From NCBI GenBank assembly GCA_963693285.1, contig OY848918.1:11125592-11189591 (forward strand): 64,000 bases of DNA, in the 5' to 3' direction. The notes beneath the pieces were generated by a model that saw only the letters and a list, made by a program, of their open reading frames with translations, was not told where the DNA came from and searched no databases. Positions 1-15,787 of this stretch are shown in pieces (positions within the stretch are counted from its first letter, which is position 1; every line of letters starts with the position of its first letter). The position numbers were made by a program, and so were the translations under genes. The stretch is from Xestospongia muta (taxonomy: Eukaryota > Porifera > Demospongiae > Haplosclerida > Petrosiidae).

Positions 1-190
1 GGGGGACACTTGTGAATGGCCAAGGGAGGACACTTGTGAACAGCTAAGGGGGGACCCTTGCAATAAGCCAAGGGGGATCCTTGTGAATGGCCAAGGGAGG
101 ACTCTTGTGAATGGCCAAGGGGGGACACTTGCAATAGGACAAGGGGGGACACTTGTGAACAACCAAGGGGGGACTCTTGTAAACAGAGTA
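1..190. repeat. 24-nt minisatellite
   Basis: About 7.5 head-to-tail copies of a G-rich 24-nt unit (GGGGGACACTTGTGAATGGC plus CAAG), with substitutions between copies and one copy of 23 nt. The array starts at the window edge and may continue upstream. Because 24 is a multiple of three, most units stay in frame on either strand, but no gene can be assigned. Confidence 0.9.
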
Positions 191-225
191 AGTAGTATCC
201 TATAACTGATCTTTATTATCATTAG

Positions 226-486
226 GTAAGGACACTCCAATGACTCATTACAATCAATTCCATTGCTATTATCATTATAACTACATTCATTGAGTCCAGT
301 ACTATTATTATCAGACTCTATGACTATATCTATTAGCTGAACATTATAACACATTGATATATACACTACTGACACTTGGAAGTCAAACTCCCTATTAGGA
401 TTGATTTGAATATTACCACAACTATCAAGAACCAGAGACTCGAGGATAATGTTTGTAGATGTTAGAAATAAGAGTCCTCTGTGTGA
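226..486 (-). pseudogene. Broken copy of the beta-helix membrane protein gene (ectodomain part)
   Basis: This stretch aligns closely with 3948-4205 of the intact gene at 1770-4568, in the same orientation. The stretch coding for the FDFQVSTVYITMCYN region is almost unchanged. Small indels disturb the frame, and neither the N-terminus nor the membrane domain follows, so it is a truncated relic of a paralog. Confidence 0.8.
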
Positions 487-1769
487 AAATTCTAGTGAAA
501 TGAGACATTAAACAGAATATAGCTCTTACAATTAACCCTACAATATCAAGTGTCTACTAATTTCAGTGTCTCATGTTTAATGCAATGTGAATGACCATAG
601 ATTAATTGATTAAATAAACCAAAGTATATTATATAGAGAAATAAAATCTAGCAAAGTATAATAAAGGAGTGTTATCAGAATTAATCACATTATAGCAGGG
701 TCCATGCATGCAGTGAACACATCACCCTGAACAATGTACAACAGCTGTGTATTCATATGGTATAATATGTAAACTTAAAAGAATGATACTTAAGACAAGA
801 TAAAATCCAGCAAAACAGCAATAATCACATGTATTCTTAGAACCATTTTTATAAATTGATCCATCATTATTAGCAGCGCATATTCAGTGTTTTCTTGAGG
901 TTGGGACATATATCAATCATACTTATAATGTGTATGCCATACATGCTGTTATCTGGATGTTTCATATGATCAGCTACACAGATACTACATAGAAAATATA
1001 GGAGGTTTGTGTGAATTGAAGCTCATGTTGTGTATTAGCATAATAATATTGACAATTTATAAATTATTCCCCTATCCACCAGTACTAGTAGCATTGGAAG
1101 TAAGGATCATTGTGTCCTCAATACAGAGACTATTCTATGATTAATAGAAAGAGAGAAACTGATATAAAGACAGATACAGAACATGCAAATAAAGACAATG
1201 ATCGTGAGAGAACCAACCAAGAATAAACAATTTTATTAAATAATAACTAAATAAAAAGTCACCAAGACATTAATAGTAATCATTATAATTATAAAAAATT
1301 AGAAATATGTGGTAACTTAAACTACTGAACTCACCAAATAACTATAACTTGAAATATATATTTTTTCTCTATAACAAAACTGTAACAGCAGCATTTAAAT
1401 ACAAACAGAACAAGAAAAAATGTAGACTAAAAATAACACATTAATGTCTAGTGCAAAGAAATGAACATTAACACTACTTAAACAATGTCACCTATAACAA
1501 AAGATATCATAAACACCTATTAACAAATAAACATGAAAATTGAACTTAATACAAGATACATCATAAAAAATTTGTAAATGACTAAATGAAATACAATTAC
1601 AATATATTACAAAATCAAACTAAAATTAAACACAATGTTAAAGTTAATACAGAATCATAAATGTAAGTATTGTCAAAAATTAACTAAATACAATCTACAT
1701 GAAAATATGTGGTAAACAATTATATACTAACTTTTTAAACCACACTAACTAATATGAATACAGTTTAGT
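487..1769. other. AT-rich intergenic region with one small gene relic
   Basis: No coding region is recognisable. About 70 nt near 785-855 match 2440-2515 of the neighbouring gene (its membrane domain), so another scrap of a paralog lies here. The rest is AT-rich, and the part from about 1200 to 1769 probably contains the 3' untranslated region of the minus-strand gene. Confidence 0.5.
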
Positions 1770-4568
1770 TTAAACTTCATCTTCGTGATCAGCTTCTGTA
1801 CTGTTAGTACCCTCATTTGTACCACTTGCTATTGGATGTAGTGGTATTTTTGACCCTTCAGACATAGATATAAGCATAGGCCTATTATTTCTTCTTGACA
1901 GTATACCAGTATCAGTTCCAATGATATTTGGATTGTCATTAGCAATATTTTTTGTAGTTTCTTGAGATTGGACAACAGGTAGGTCATACGAGACATATTT
2001 TACATGATGTTCATTGTAGTTGTCTGGATTTTCCATACGATCAGCAATCCAGTCTTCATCATTCACTAGTAATGGTTCGATGTTTTGATGATCTTCATTA
2101 TGAGGTGAATTGTATTTTTTGTTAATTCCACAATATTGATAACAACTCTCGATTCCTTTGATTATCCAGTAAAAAAAGTTAGCAGACAATATAATGCCAA
2201 AAATAAAAACAGAAGAAAAAAATAAAATTACTGTATAAGAAGTAGATGATCCTGAAATTAAAGTTAAAGAATTCGTTGATACTAGGAATATGAAAATTAA
2301 CAAATCACATAAATTGTGAATGTTCTTTTTATATGGACGAAAGAGTGCAATCATTCCCCCAAGCAATAAAAATAATGTCAATTGAAAAAAAAGAATAATA
2401 TGTCCATTATTTTTATAAGGTATAAAGTGTAAAATTAAAACAATGACCCTTAAGAAAAGATAAAATCCAGCAAAATAGCGATAATCACGTGTGTTCTTAG
2501 AACCATCTTTATAAGGTCCAGTGAATATGTCACCTAATGATATCAGTATATCCTTCCTTAGATGTAAACAGCTCAGTAATTTGTGGAATAGTTTTAATGG
2601 ATAAAGTTGTATGTAGAGCATTGGTAAGAATATAATGAACACTAACACAACAATAGCAAACATACCAGCAAAACTATGAGGCCAACCAAAGTAATCTAAT
2701 GTTCCATCATAGAAAAAGGCTATGCCATTATCATTTCTGTTATTCCATACATACCATGTTGTATGATGTAATAGTTGAAGAGAAGTAGCAGCAAACTGAG
2801 TGAAACATAACAGATATATTGAGGCTATAGAATGAATCAAGGAAGGCTCAATGTTAGTCATACGCCAGAAACGTGCTAGTAGACGATGAAGAGGTCTAGT
2901 GATAGTGACTACACACCTAAATCCTTTATCATACATTGTAATCCAGGTATAGATCAAGAGTAGAAGGACCAGTGGATAGGTTGGTATGATATACCAGAAT
3001 GATATAGCTTGTAATGGTGTCATGTGTGGTGTAATACAGAGAGGATAGTTAAATAGGAAGGCTAAAAAATTAATATTAAAAATACTAGAAGGAAACATTA
3101 AATAATAATTATTATTTTGTAGTGATGCAATCATAAGAGTCAGACTAGGATAGACTACACTTATTATTTGACAGTAGAAGACCACTCCAATCATAAAACC
3201 ATTAGTCAATTGTATGTTGAAGACTATTATAATAAACACCATTATTGTCGCCGGTAAGAGTTGTATTAAGAAAAACATCACCAAACCTAGTAATATATCC
3301 TGCTCACACTTGACACATCTATTGAGCTGGTTAATAGGAACTCCATAACCAGAAGCACATGTTCCACACAATCTTCCTGTTCTACCTTCTGCACAGAAGG
3401 ATGGAGGAAAGTTATTTGAGCCATTTTTGTAAATGCAATTATCACCACAATTATAAAAGAGAGGACAAAGACCATTCACAAATTTTTCTAATTTTTTATC
3501 TTGAGAAAAGCATTTATCTTTACTAGAAATAATGCAGTTGTAATCGTTTTTATACTTTGAACAAGAAAACAAATCATTATTAAAATAACTGCATTGTTCA
3601 AAATACTGACCAAAAAACTGCAAGGGACAACGCTGTAGAGTCACTGATATGTTAAATTGAAGGGTTTGGACTGTTGGTATTTCTGTTATGATTGAAAGTA
3701 CAACATCCGTGGAATTAATTGAGGTATTGGTGAAATAGAGAGTTATACTGAACTCCAAATAACTAATTGATAAGTTAGCACATTGTTGGAAAGCACTTTG
3801 ATAAAATGATGCTGGTCCAGAGATGATACAAGCTATTAAGTCATTTTTCCAATCATAACTTCTATTATTACAGTCATAGACTAATGCATTTAAATATAAT
3901 GACTCTCCAGGAAAGATTACGTTTTTACCATTGGTTATTTCTACTGTCAAGTATGGACACTCCATAGTATCATTAAGACTGCTGCCATTCTCGTTATAAC
4001 TATATTTATTGAGTCCAGTATTATTACCAGACTCTACGACAATATCAATTAACTGAACATTATAACACATTGTTATATACACTGTTGACACTTGGAAGTC
4101 AAACTCCCTATTAGGATTGATTTGAATATTACCACAACTATCAAGAACAAGAGACTTGAGGGTAATGTTTGTAGATGATAGAAATAACAGTCCACTATGT
4201 GAACTACACTTTATAGTTACTGTCTTACCTCCATCTTTAGTAGTAAGACCTATGATGGCAATATTAGACTTGTCTATCACCTTACTGGTGTTGTCCAATA
4301 TATAGGTACCAGGATACAGGTAGATGACAGTGGAGTTGTGTTGTAGTCCTTGTAGAGCTAAATTGAGAGTAACACAAGGTGTCTGGTCTCCTCCATTCCA
4401 ACAAGAGGTAGTGTTCACACCAAATGATAAACTGACATAGATCTCATACTGCCAGTTAGCAGCAAATGTAAGGGAAGAAAAAAATGCAACAATTAGAAGA
4501 GGCCAAAGCATCATTCTCATCACAAAGATTAATAATATTAAAAGAAATTTCTCTTTTTTAAATAACAT
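1770..4568 (-). CDS. Intronless beta-helix / cysteine-rich / multi-pass membrane protein
   Basis: Predicted 932-aa cell-surface protein; function not recognised. An N-terminal hydrophobic segment (residues about 8-36) looks like a signal peptide; Met17, Met19 or Met20 would give a more ordinary signal than Met1. Residues about 41-180 read like the start of a right-handed beta-helix (pectate-lyase-like), with the pattern TVIYLYPGTY followed by short strand repeats. Many N-glycosylation sequons and cysteines follow. An EGF-like cluster (C392, C401, C404, C418, C421; GRTGRLCGTCASGYG) sits just before the first membrane segment. Roughly eight hydrophobic helices occupy about 425-815, and a polar cytoplasmic tail ends the protein. 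The single large exon is unusual among the intron-rich genes here, and broken copies lie on both sides, which fits a recently expanding family. A receptor or adhesion role is inference only. Confidence 0.85.
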   Translation of the reverse strand: MLFKKEKFLLILLIFVMRMMLWPLLIVAFFSSLTFAANWQYEIYVSLSFGVNTTSCWNGGDQTPCVTLNLALQGLQHNSTVIYLYPGTYILDNTSKVIDKSNIAIIGLTTKDGGKTVTIKCSSHSGLLFLSSTNITLKSLVLDSCGNIQINPNREFDFQVSTVYITMCYNVQLIDIVVESGNNTGLNKYSYNENGSSLNDTMECPYLTVEITNGKNVIFPGESLYLNALVYDCNNRSYDWKNDLIACIISGPASFYQSAFQQCANLSISYLEFSITLYFTNTSINSTDVVLSIITEIPTVQTLQFNISVTLQRCPLQFFGQYFEQCSYFNNDLFSCSKYKNDYNCIISSKDKCFSQDKKLEKFVNGLCPLFYNCGDNCIYKNGSNNFPPSFCAEGRTGRLCGTCASGYGVPINQLNRCVKCEQDILLGLVMFFLIQLLPATIMVFIIIVFNIQLTNGFMIGVVFYCQIISVVYPSLTLMIASLQNNNYYLMFPSSIFNINFLAFLFNYPLCITPHMTPLQAISFWYIIPTYPLVLLLLIYTWITMYDKGFRCVVTITRPLHRLLARFWRMTNIEPSLIHSIASIYLLCFTQFAATSLQLLHHTTWYVWNNRNDNGIAFFYDGTLDYFGWPHSFAGMFAIVVLVFIIFLPMLYIQLYPLKLFHKLLSCLHLRKDILISLGDIFTGPYKDGSKNTRDYRYFAGFYLFLRVIVLILHFIPYKNNGHIILFFQLTLFLLLGGMIALFRPYKKNIHNLCDLLIFIFLVSTNSLTLISGSSTSYTVILFFSSVFIFGIILSANFFYWIIKGIESCYQYCGINKKYNSPHNEDHQNIEPLLVNDEDWIADRMENPDNYNEHHVKYVSYDLPVVQSQETTKNIANDNPNIIGTDTGILSRRNNRPMLISMSEGSKIPLHPIASGTNEGTNSTEADHEDEV

Positions 4569-5019
4569 ATTATATTTCAGCTTGGTGTAATATTATTCAT
4601 GTGATGAACAGGTGTCAAAGGTCAGTGTATTTTTGAGCTAAATGGGTGTGAATCAGTAAAGGACATATGTTATCATTATTCATCATAATCAATGAATGTT
4701 AAAAACTTGTCTTTTACCAATATTAAAATTTACCATCTTTTGTTCTCACTATCTTTCTGAAGTAAGACAATCATTTAGTAAGATAGAACTAAATTATCAA
4801 GTCATACACTGTTAAAAGAGATTAGATATATTAACTAATTTTTTGATCACTTAAATATCAGACATGACTACAAATCATATTAAAACATATACTGTTTGAG
4901 ATTACTAGTTATTATGAAATTGACAGTTCATGTCATTCAACAAATCATTACTCAAGAAGGAACATGTGTGTGGTAGTATGGCTGTTCTATTATAAATTTA
5001 ACAACTATTCAGAACCAGA

Positions 5020-5132
5020 GACTTGAGAAAAACTACACTTTATAGTTACTGTCTTACTGCAGTAGTAAGACCTATGATAGCAATATTGGACTTGTCTATC
5101 ACCTTACTGGTGTTGTCCAATATATACACTGG
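5020..5132 (-). pseudogene. Short relic of the membrane-protein gene, copy 1
   Basis: Matches about 4200-4305 of the intact gene (the TVTIKC to SNIAIIGL region) with a deletion, and breaks off at an unrelated sequence that leads into the inverted-repeat element at 5176. A sister relic is at 6175-6300. Confidence 0.7.
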
Positions 5133-5175
5133 TGGATCTAGAGGGGTGCCTGGGGTGCACAGGCAACCCTTTTTT

Positions 5176-5374
5176 AGGGTGCTTCTTGGTGTAACTTGAC
5201 TGATGTTGTAACAACATGTCCTATAATGACATCACTATGTGTCATAGAGTTAATAATGTTAGGTTTGGTTTAGGGTTTAGGGTTTAGGTGATGTCATCAT
5301 CATCATATGTGATGACATCACTATATGTCATCTCATTATGATGTCCTCATAGCAAGTTACACCAAGAACTACCT
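5176..5374. mobile_element. MITE-like inverted-repeat element, family 1, copy 1
   Basis: The left end reads AGGGTGCTTCTTGGTGTAAC and the right end GTTACACCAAGAACTACC, so the termini are inverted repeats of about 19 nt. The interior consists of TGATGTCATCA-like palindromes and a TTTAGGG run. No transposase frame is present, so it is non-autonomous. Two more copies lie in this window. Confidence 0.75.
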
Positions 5375-5581
5375 TTTTATTATCTAATAATATTCATGAT
5401 CAATCATTAAAATCGCATCCTGTGGTAAAAATTTACTTTAAGTATATTCATAGCAAGGTCTTGCAACCACACCTTACAAAGCTATACCTCGATGTTTTAT
5501 TGACTTTACTGTTTCGTAATTAAAAGAGTGCGTCTATGAATAATAAATTCATGAATTTTTATTAGGCTTGAAATTTTTGTG

Positions 5582-5812
5582 TGAACTACACTTTATAGTT
5601 ACTGTCTTACCTCCATCTTTAGTAGTAAGACTTATGATAGCAATATCACCTTACTGGTGTTGTCCAATATATAGGTACCAGGATACAGGTAGATGACAGT
5701 GGAGTTGTGTTGTAGTCCTAGTAGAGCTAAATTGAGAGTAACACAAGGTGTCTGGTCTCCTCCATTCCAACAAGAGGTAGTGTTCACACCAAATGATAAA
5801 TTGATGTAGATG
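5582..5812 (-). pseudogene. Relic of the membrane-protein gene 5' coding part
   Basis: Nearly identical to 4199-4440 of the intact gene, with a deletion of about 15 nt near 5645 (removing the ILDNTSKVIDKSN-side codons) and no downstream coding sequence. A short minus-strand frame here is only a by-product of this copy. Confidence 0.8.
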
Positions 5813-6174
5813 AGTGTGAATCAGTAAAGGACATATGTTATCATTATTCATCATAATCAATGAATGTTAAAAATCTTGTCTTTTACCAATATTAAAATTT
5901 GCCATCTTTTTTTCACTATCTTTCTAAAGTAAGACAACAGTTAACTAAGTTATCAAGTCATACACTATTAAAAGACATTAGATATATTAACTAATTTTAT
6001 GATTACTTAAATATCAGACATGACTACGTATACAAATTATATTAAAATGTATACTGTTTTGAGATTACTAGTTATTATGAAATTGACAGTTCATGTCATT
6101 CAACAAATCATTACTCAAGAAGGAACATGTGTGTGGTAGTATGGTTGTTCTATTATAAATTTAACAACTATTCA

Positions 6175-6300
6175 GAACCAGAGACTTGAGGAAAACTACA
6201 CTTTATAGTTACTGTCTTACTTCCATCTTTAGTAGTAAGACCTATGATAGCAATATTAGACTTGTCTATCACCTTACTGGTGTTGTCCAATATATACACT
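6175..6300 (-). pseudogene. Short relic of the membrane-protein gene, copy 2
   Basis: Second copy of the relic at 5020-5132, closer to the intact gene (it keeps the TTCCATCTTTAGTAGTAAG stretch). It breaks off at the same kind of junction before the inverted-repeat element at 6346, showing that relic and element were duplicated together. Confidence 0.7.
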
Positions 6301-6345
6301 GGTGGATCTACGGGGTGCCTGAGGTGCACAGGCACACCTTTTTTT

Positions 6346-6601
6346 AGGGTGCTTCTTGGTGTAACTTGACTGATGTTGTAACAACATGTCCTATAATGAC
6401 ATCACTATGTGTCATAGAGTTAATAACGTTAGGTTTGGTTTAGGGTTTAGGTGATGTCATCATAATGATGACATCACAATGTGTCATAGAGTTAATAATG
6501 TTAGGTTTGGTTTAGAGTTTAGGTGATGTCATCAATATGATGACATCACTATGTGTCATCTCATTATGATGTCACATAGCAAGTTACACCAAGAACCACC
6601 C
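6346..6601. mobile_element. MITE-like inverted-repeat element, family 1, copy 2
   Basis: Same termini as the copy at 5176; the right end GTTACACCAAGAACCACCC is better preserved here. It is longer because the central segment holding the ATAGAGTTAATAA motif and the TGATGTCATCA palindrome is present twice. No coding capacity. Confidence 0.75.
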
Positions 6602-6764
6602 TTTTATTCTCTAATAATATTCATGATCAATCATTAAAGTGGTAAAAATTTACTTTAAGTATATTCATAGCAAGGTCTTGCAACCACACCTTACAAAGCT
6701 ATACAGGTGTACCTCGATGTTTTATTGACTTGACTGTCTCGTGAAGAGTGCGTCTATTTGTAAC

Positions 6765-7030
6765 TGTTACATTTGATAACAGTGTTACATCATAAAAATT
6801 GACTGTCGATTTAACCATTAGTTGGTTATACAGGTTGCAAATACTAACATATTTTTGTCAAAAAAGTAAGTATTAAGACTGTTTTCATTACTAATGTACT
6901 ACTGATTATGTAGCTACATAAATATCAACTTCGTAAATACATTAGTAATCAAAATAGAATTATGTTTAATTTTGAATATGCAACCTGTATAACAATGTAT
7001 TAGCAACCAATTAATTTTTACAGTGTATTG
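6765..7030. mobile_element. Inverted-repeat element, family 2
   Basis: A left part containing GGTTATACAGGTTGCA is matched by a right part containing TGCAACCTGTATAAC. Outside these, AAAAATTG on the left pairs with CAATTAATTTTTACAGTG on the right. No coding capacity is visible. The right half is closely related to 22855-23000, which argues for a dispersed family rather than a chance palindrome. Confidence 0.55.
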
Positions 7031-7124
7031 TAGGAGTGATTTTATCTGAGAAAACTCTCATTGTATAGCAATATTGCATTGTATGTATAATGTTATAGTA
7101 AAAATAATATAATTATACGATATT

Positions 7125-7460
7125 ATATATATATATCGATCGATCGATATATATATATATATATATATCGATCGATATATATATATCGATCGATCGATCG
7201 ATCGATATATATATATATATATATATCGATCGATCGATATATATATATATATCGATCGATCGATATATATATATATATCGATCGATCGATCGATATATAT
7301 ATATATATATATATATCGATCGATCGATCGATATATATATATATATATATATCGATCGATCGATCGATCGATATATATATATATATATCGATCGATCGAT
7401 ATATATATATATATATCGATCGATCAATCGATATATATATATATATCGATCGATCGATCG

Positions 7461-7504
<44 letters not shown>
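7125..7504. repeat. Compound (AT)n / (CGAT)n satellite
   Basis: Blocks of ATCGAT repeats (about 2-6 units) alternate with (AT)n runs. Every block is self-complementary, so the whole tract can fold on itself. It ends at the assembly gap. Confidence 0.95.
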
Positions 7505-7704
7505 NNNNNNNNNNNNNNNNNNNNNNNNNNNNNNNNNNNNNNNNNNNNNNNNNNNNNNNNNNNNNNNNNNNNNNNNNNNNNNNNNNNNNNNNNNNNNNNN
7601 NNNNNNNNNNNNNNNNNNNNNNNNNNNNNNNNNNNNNNNNNNNNNNNNNNNNNNNNNNNNNNNNNNNNNNNNNNNNNNNNNNNNNNNNNNNNNNNNNNNN
7701 NNNN
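7505..7704. other. Assembly gap (200 N)
   Basis: Exactly 200 unknown bases directly follow the self-complementary AT satellite. The round number suggests a placeholder, so the true length is unknown. Confidence 0.98.
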
Positions 7705-12900
<5,196 letters not shown>

Positions 12901-13447
12901 TGTATAAGCTCGCTTGACTTAATGATTCTAGTACACCAGAAAGTAATAGATTACAAGGAAACCACTCAAAGGGGACACTTTGTAACATTGGAAATGAATA
13001 TCCTCACTATAGAGATTAATTCTTTAACAAGTGTCCAGAACATAGAGGGTGTCCAAAGTTCAGGTGTACTTTATACAAGAGAGTTTACCCAAGATCTTTA
13101 TCACATGGCAATGTTCTCAGACATTAGGAAAATAGCAGAACATACTAAACCTGAATCATAAAACTTATTTTTTGAGCTGAAGTGCAATAAGCAATCCATG
13201 CACATTGTACATCATAACATATTGCAAATGAGTGCAAATCCATATGTAACCATACAACCTATTTAATACACGGAGGAAACTATGGGATCTCTAAAACAAT
13301 ATTTCTTTTTGTTAACTCAATTTTAAAACACTGATATAAGAGTGACTAAGTTAGTACATGAACAAAAAACTCACATTTAAACACAACTTTGTCTTTCTCT
13401 TCTAATGTGCTTGTTCTCACTTGTTTAAACGTATTTTGTTGATTTAG

Positions 13448-13814
13448 ATGTCTCTATCCATGCAGGAAGAGATGTCACAATGGATTCCCTCTGGAAGTGT
13501 GAATAGAAATAACAAAATACTATGTAAAGGTAGCTCAAATACTCAACAGTCGACTTTACGTACTGAGTGCTCTCTCTCTTACAGTGGCTGATGCAGCTAA
13601 AGTAGAACTCGAAGCAATTTTGAGACTCGAGACAGTGAATGTAACAATTGCAGTTCAGATATATTCAAAAATTCACAGCCTGGTTCAAATTCACAAACGA
13701 GATAAACAAAAGATTCGTATACCAAACGTGTTAATACGAGTAGTAGATATCTTGCTACGGTCTGATCTTTCGCTAGAGAGTTCGGTTACCTGGCACAGTA
13801 TACTATACTACTGA
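13448..13814 (+). CDS. Unidentified two-exon coding fragment
   Basis: I do not recognise this product. Two frames join cleanly through a 55-nt GT-AG intron: 13448-13529 and 13585-13814, giving about 103 residues that start MSLSMQEEMSQW and end WHSILYY. The second exon encodes a hydrophilic, probably helical segment (ADAAKVELEAILRLETVNV). Its alternation of helix and IPNVLIRVVDILL loosely resembles the helical first half of adhesion-GPCR GAIN domains, but that is a weak impression. The first exon is preceded by a good acceptor (GATTTAG), so the fragment may be the 3' end of a longer or broken gene. SLC37 A starts 148 nt downstream. Confidence 0.35.
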
Positions 13815-13962
13815 CTTTGATGTTTGCCTTACTGAAAAAAACTGATTATCAAGATCCTCCCACAATTTATGACATCACGATACAATCACGTGACTTAAAT
13901 TAATTCATTAATGGGGCGAATCGTCACATGATTGAAGGTGTGGCTGTCAGATCGAGAAGAAT

Positions 13963-15730
13963 ATGAGTGCAGAAGAAAAGCAAGCACTTTTAGGCAACAG
14001 TATCCAAGAACCATCTCGCAGAAAATGTTGGTATCAGCCTTTAGCAGTCAACAAAAAGAAAATACCTTTGGGGGCGTGGCTGTTAGCGTACTTTCCTGTG
14101 ATCAATCATTTCCCCCGGACCAGGTGAGATGGATGCTGGAGACTTTGAACATAAAAATGTGAAAATGCTAGCATTGAATTGCAAAGGACTTTCTAACTGC
14201 ATCACTTTTGATAGCGTTTTAGTACTTTAAACCACTTCTAGTATGGATGTACTGTTTGTCATGCTGTTTTATTTGTCTAGTGCTTAAATGCAAGTCCAGT
14301 TGCAGAATGCATAATACAAGACAATTATTACATAGTCTATGCTATATCTTTAATAGCAATAACAATCAGAGCAGCTGTTATGCTATTGTATATATCACAG
14401 AAAAAAACCCTAATTTATTGACATTGAAACTACTGAGAGAGAATTGTAATAAATATCATAATAAGAGAATATTACCTTCTAAATAAATCTTAGATCTTCT
14501 GCATAATAAAGTCCTATTATTTACAATTAAACTGTACATGTAATGTGATGATTATCAAAGGTCATCATGCATAATCCTATTATAATGTACTTTTCACTGT
14601 AGTTTTCGAGTGATGGTTCTTTTGTTGACATTCCTCTGCTACACTTGCTACCATCTCTCTAGGAAGCCATTCAGTGTTGTCAAGGTAGTACAATTTACCC
14701 TTTACGTTTCCTTGTCAATTTTATCCTCCCTTATGCTAAGTTATTTTAAGCACAATATTTGATATCATTATCTTACTCTAATAATTTGATTAAGTCACTA
14801 AGCAAACAATGGGGTGTATAGATAGCCCTCCAGTTTTAGAGTTTTACACAAGACTTAGCTTTATTTAGGGATTTATTCTCTGAGGATTTTGACTTAACAT
14901 CTCATGCAATATTTTATGTAACTATCTACAATTGGTTAGATTTATTCCCAAAGATTTTATTTTGCTTAGCATCTTGACGTGTAACTAAATAAAGATGCTG
15001 ATAATGCACTGAAAGAATAAGTAATTGACTGGAATATAATATATTTGTTTTTATAGACTGTTTTTGCTCCAAATTGTACACATTCCAATTCTGATAATGA
15101 TAATGACACTTTCCTGTTAAATAGCAACACAAAACAGACACCTGCTCCAGGCTGGAGGCCCTTCAGTAAGTATAGAACATTATTGGATGGTACTGCTATT
15201 AAATGCTTTATTATGACTATAGTCTGTGTCTATTCATGTTTTGTTAGTTAGCTGGAACATTAAATCTTCAAATTTAATGTTATCATTAGAGTTTAGTGTT
15301 CAAATAACATTATACATTAACCTATTTATTATATAGTATTCATGTCTACTAGCTTATGTCTTTAACAAATAAAGTATTTTGTCATATATATTCTACAAAT
15401 CTAGTATTAACTTGCCGAATGTTTAAAGAAATTGTACCATGGTATAATAGTAGCACCAAATATCAGCTAGTACAGTCTGTTTACTCAGTAGGGATAGTAT
15501 TAGAATACATATAAATGAAATGCATTCCAGTGCTACCTTTTTGACCAGGAGAAAAATGAGTAGATGAGAGGATAACTTATTTTTATCTCCTATAGATGGT
15601 GATCATTGTGATACCATGTTAGGAAGTGTGGATTATTCTTGGTTGTTTACTTACGCAATTGCCATGTTTTTTAGGTAAAATATTAAAGCTTGATGGCCTT
15701 CTCTCTCACTAACATATTAAATACATTAAA

Positions 15731-15787
<57 letters not shown>

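Larger units (their letters stand above)
4600..6745. repeat. Tandem duplication of the upstream flank of the membrane-protein gene
   Basis: Sequence at about 4645-5515 recurs at about 5818-6740 in the same order and orientation. Each copy contains the upstream flank, a scrap of the gene's 5' coding part and one inverted-repeat element. Copies differ by scattered substitutions and small indels, including an extra internal repeat inside the second element. The block shows unequal exchange or repeated insertion upstream of the intact gene. Confidence 0.8.

Noticed and set aside
1..190. CRISPR array
   Set aside because: Repeat units are contiguous and degenerate with no unique spacers, and the genome is eukaryotic.
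5260..5295. Interstitial telomere or chromosome fusion point
   Set aside because: The TTTAGGG run is inside a mobile-element copy and recurs with the other copies.
12922..13161. 79-residue plus-strand frame
   Set aside because: No recognisable family and no clear splice partner. It could belong to the fragment at 13448, but nothing connects them convincingly.
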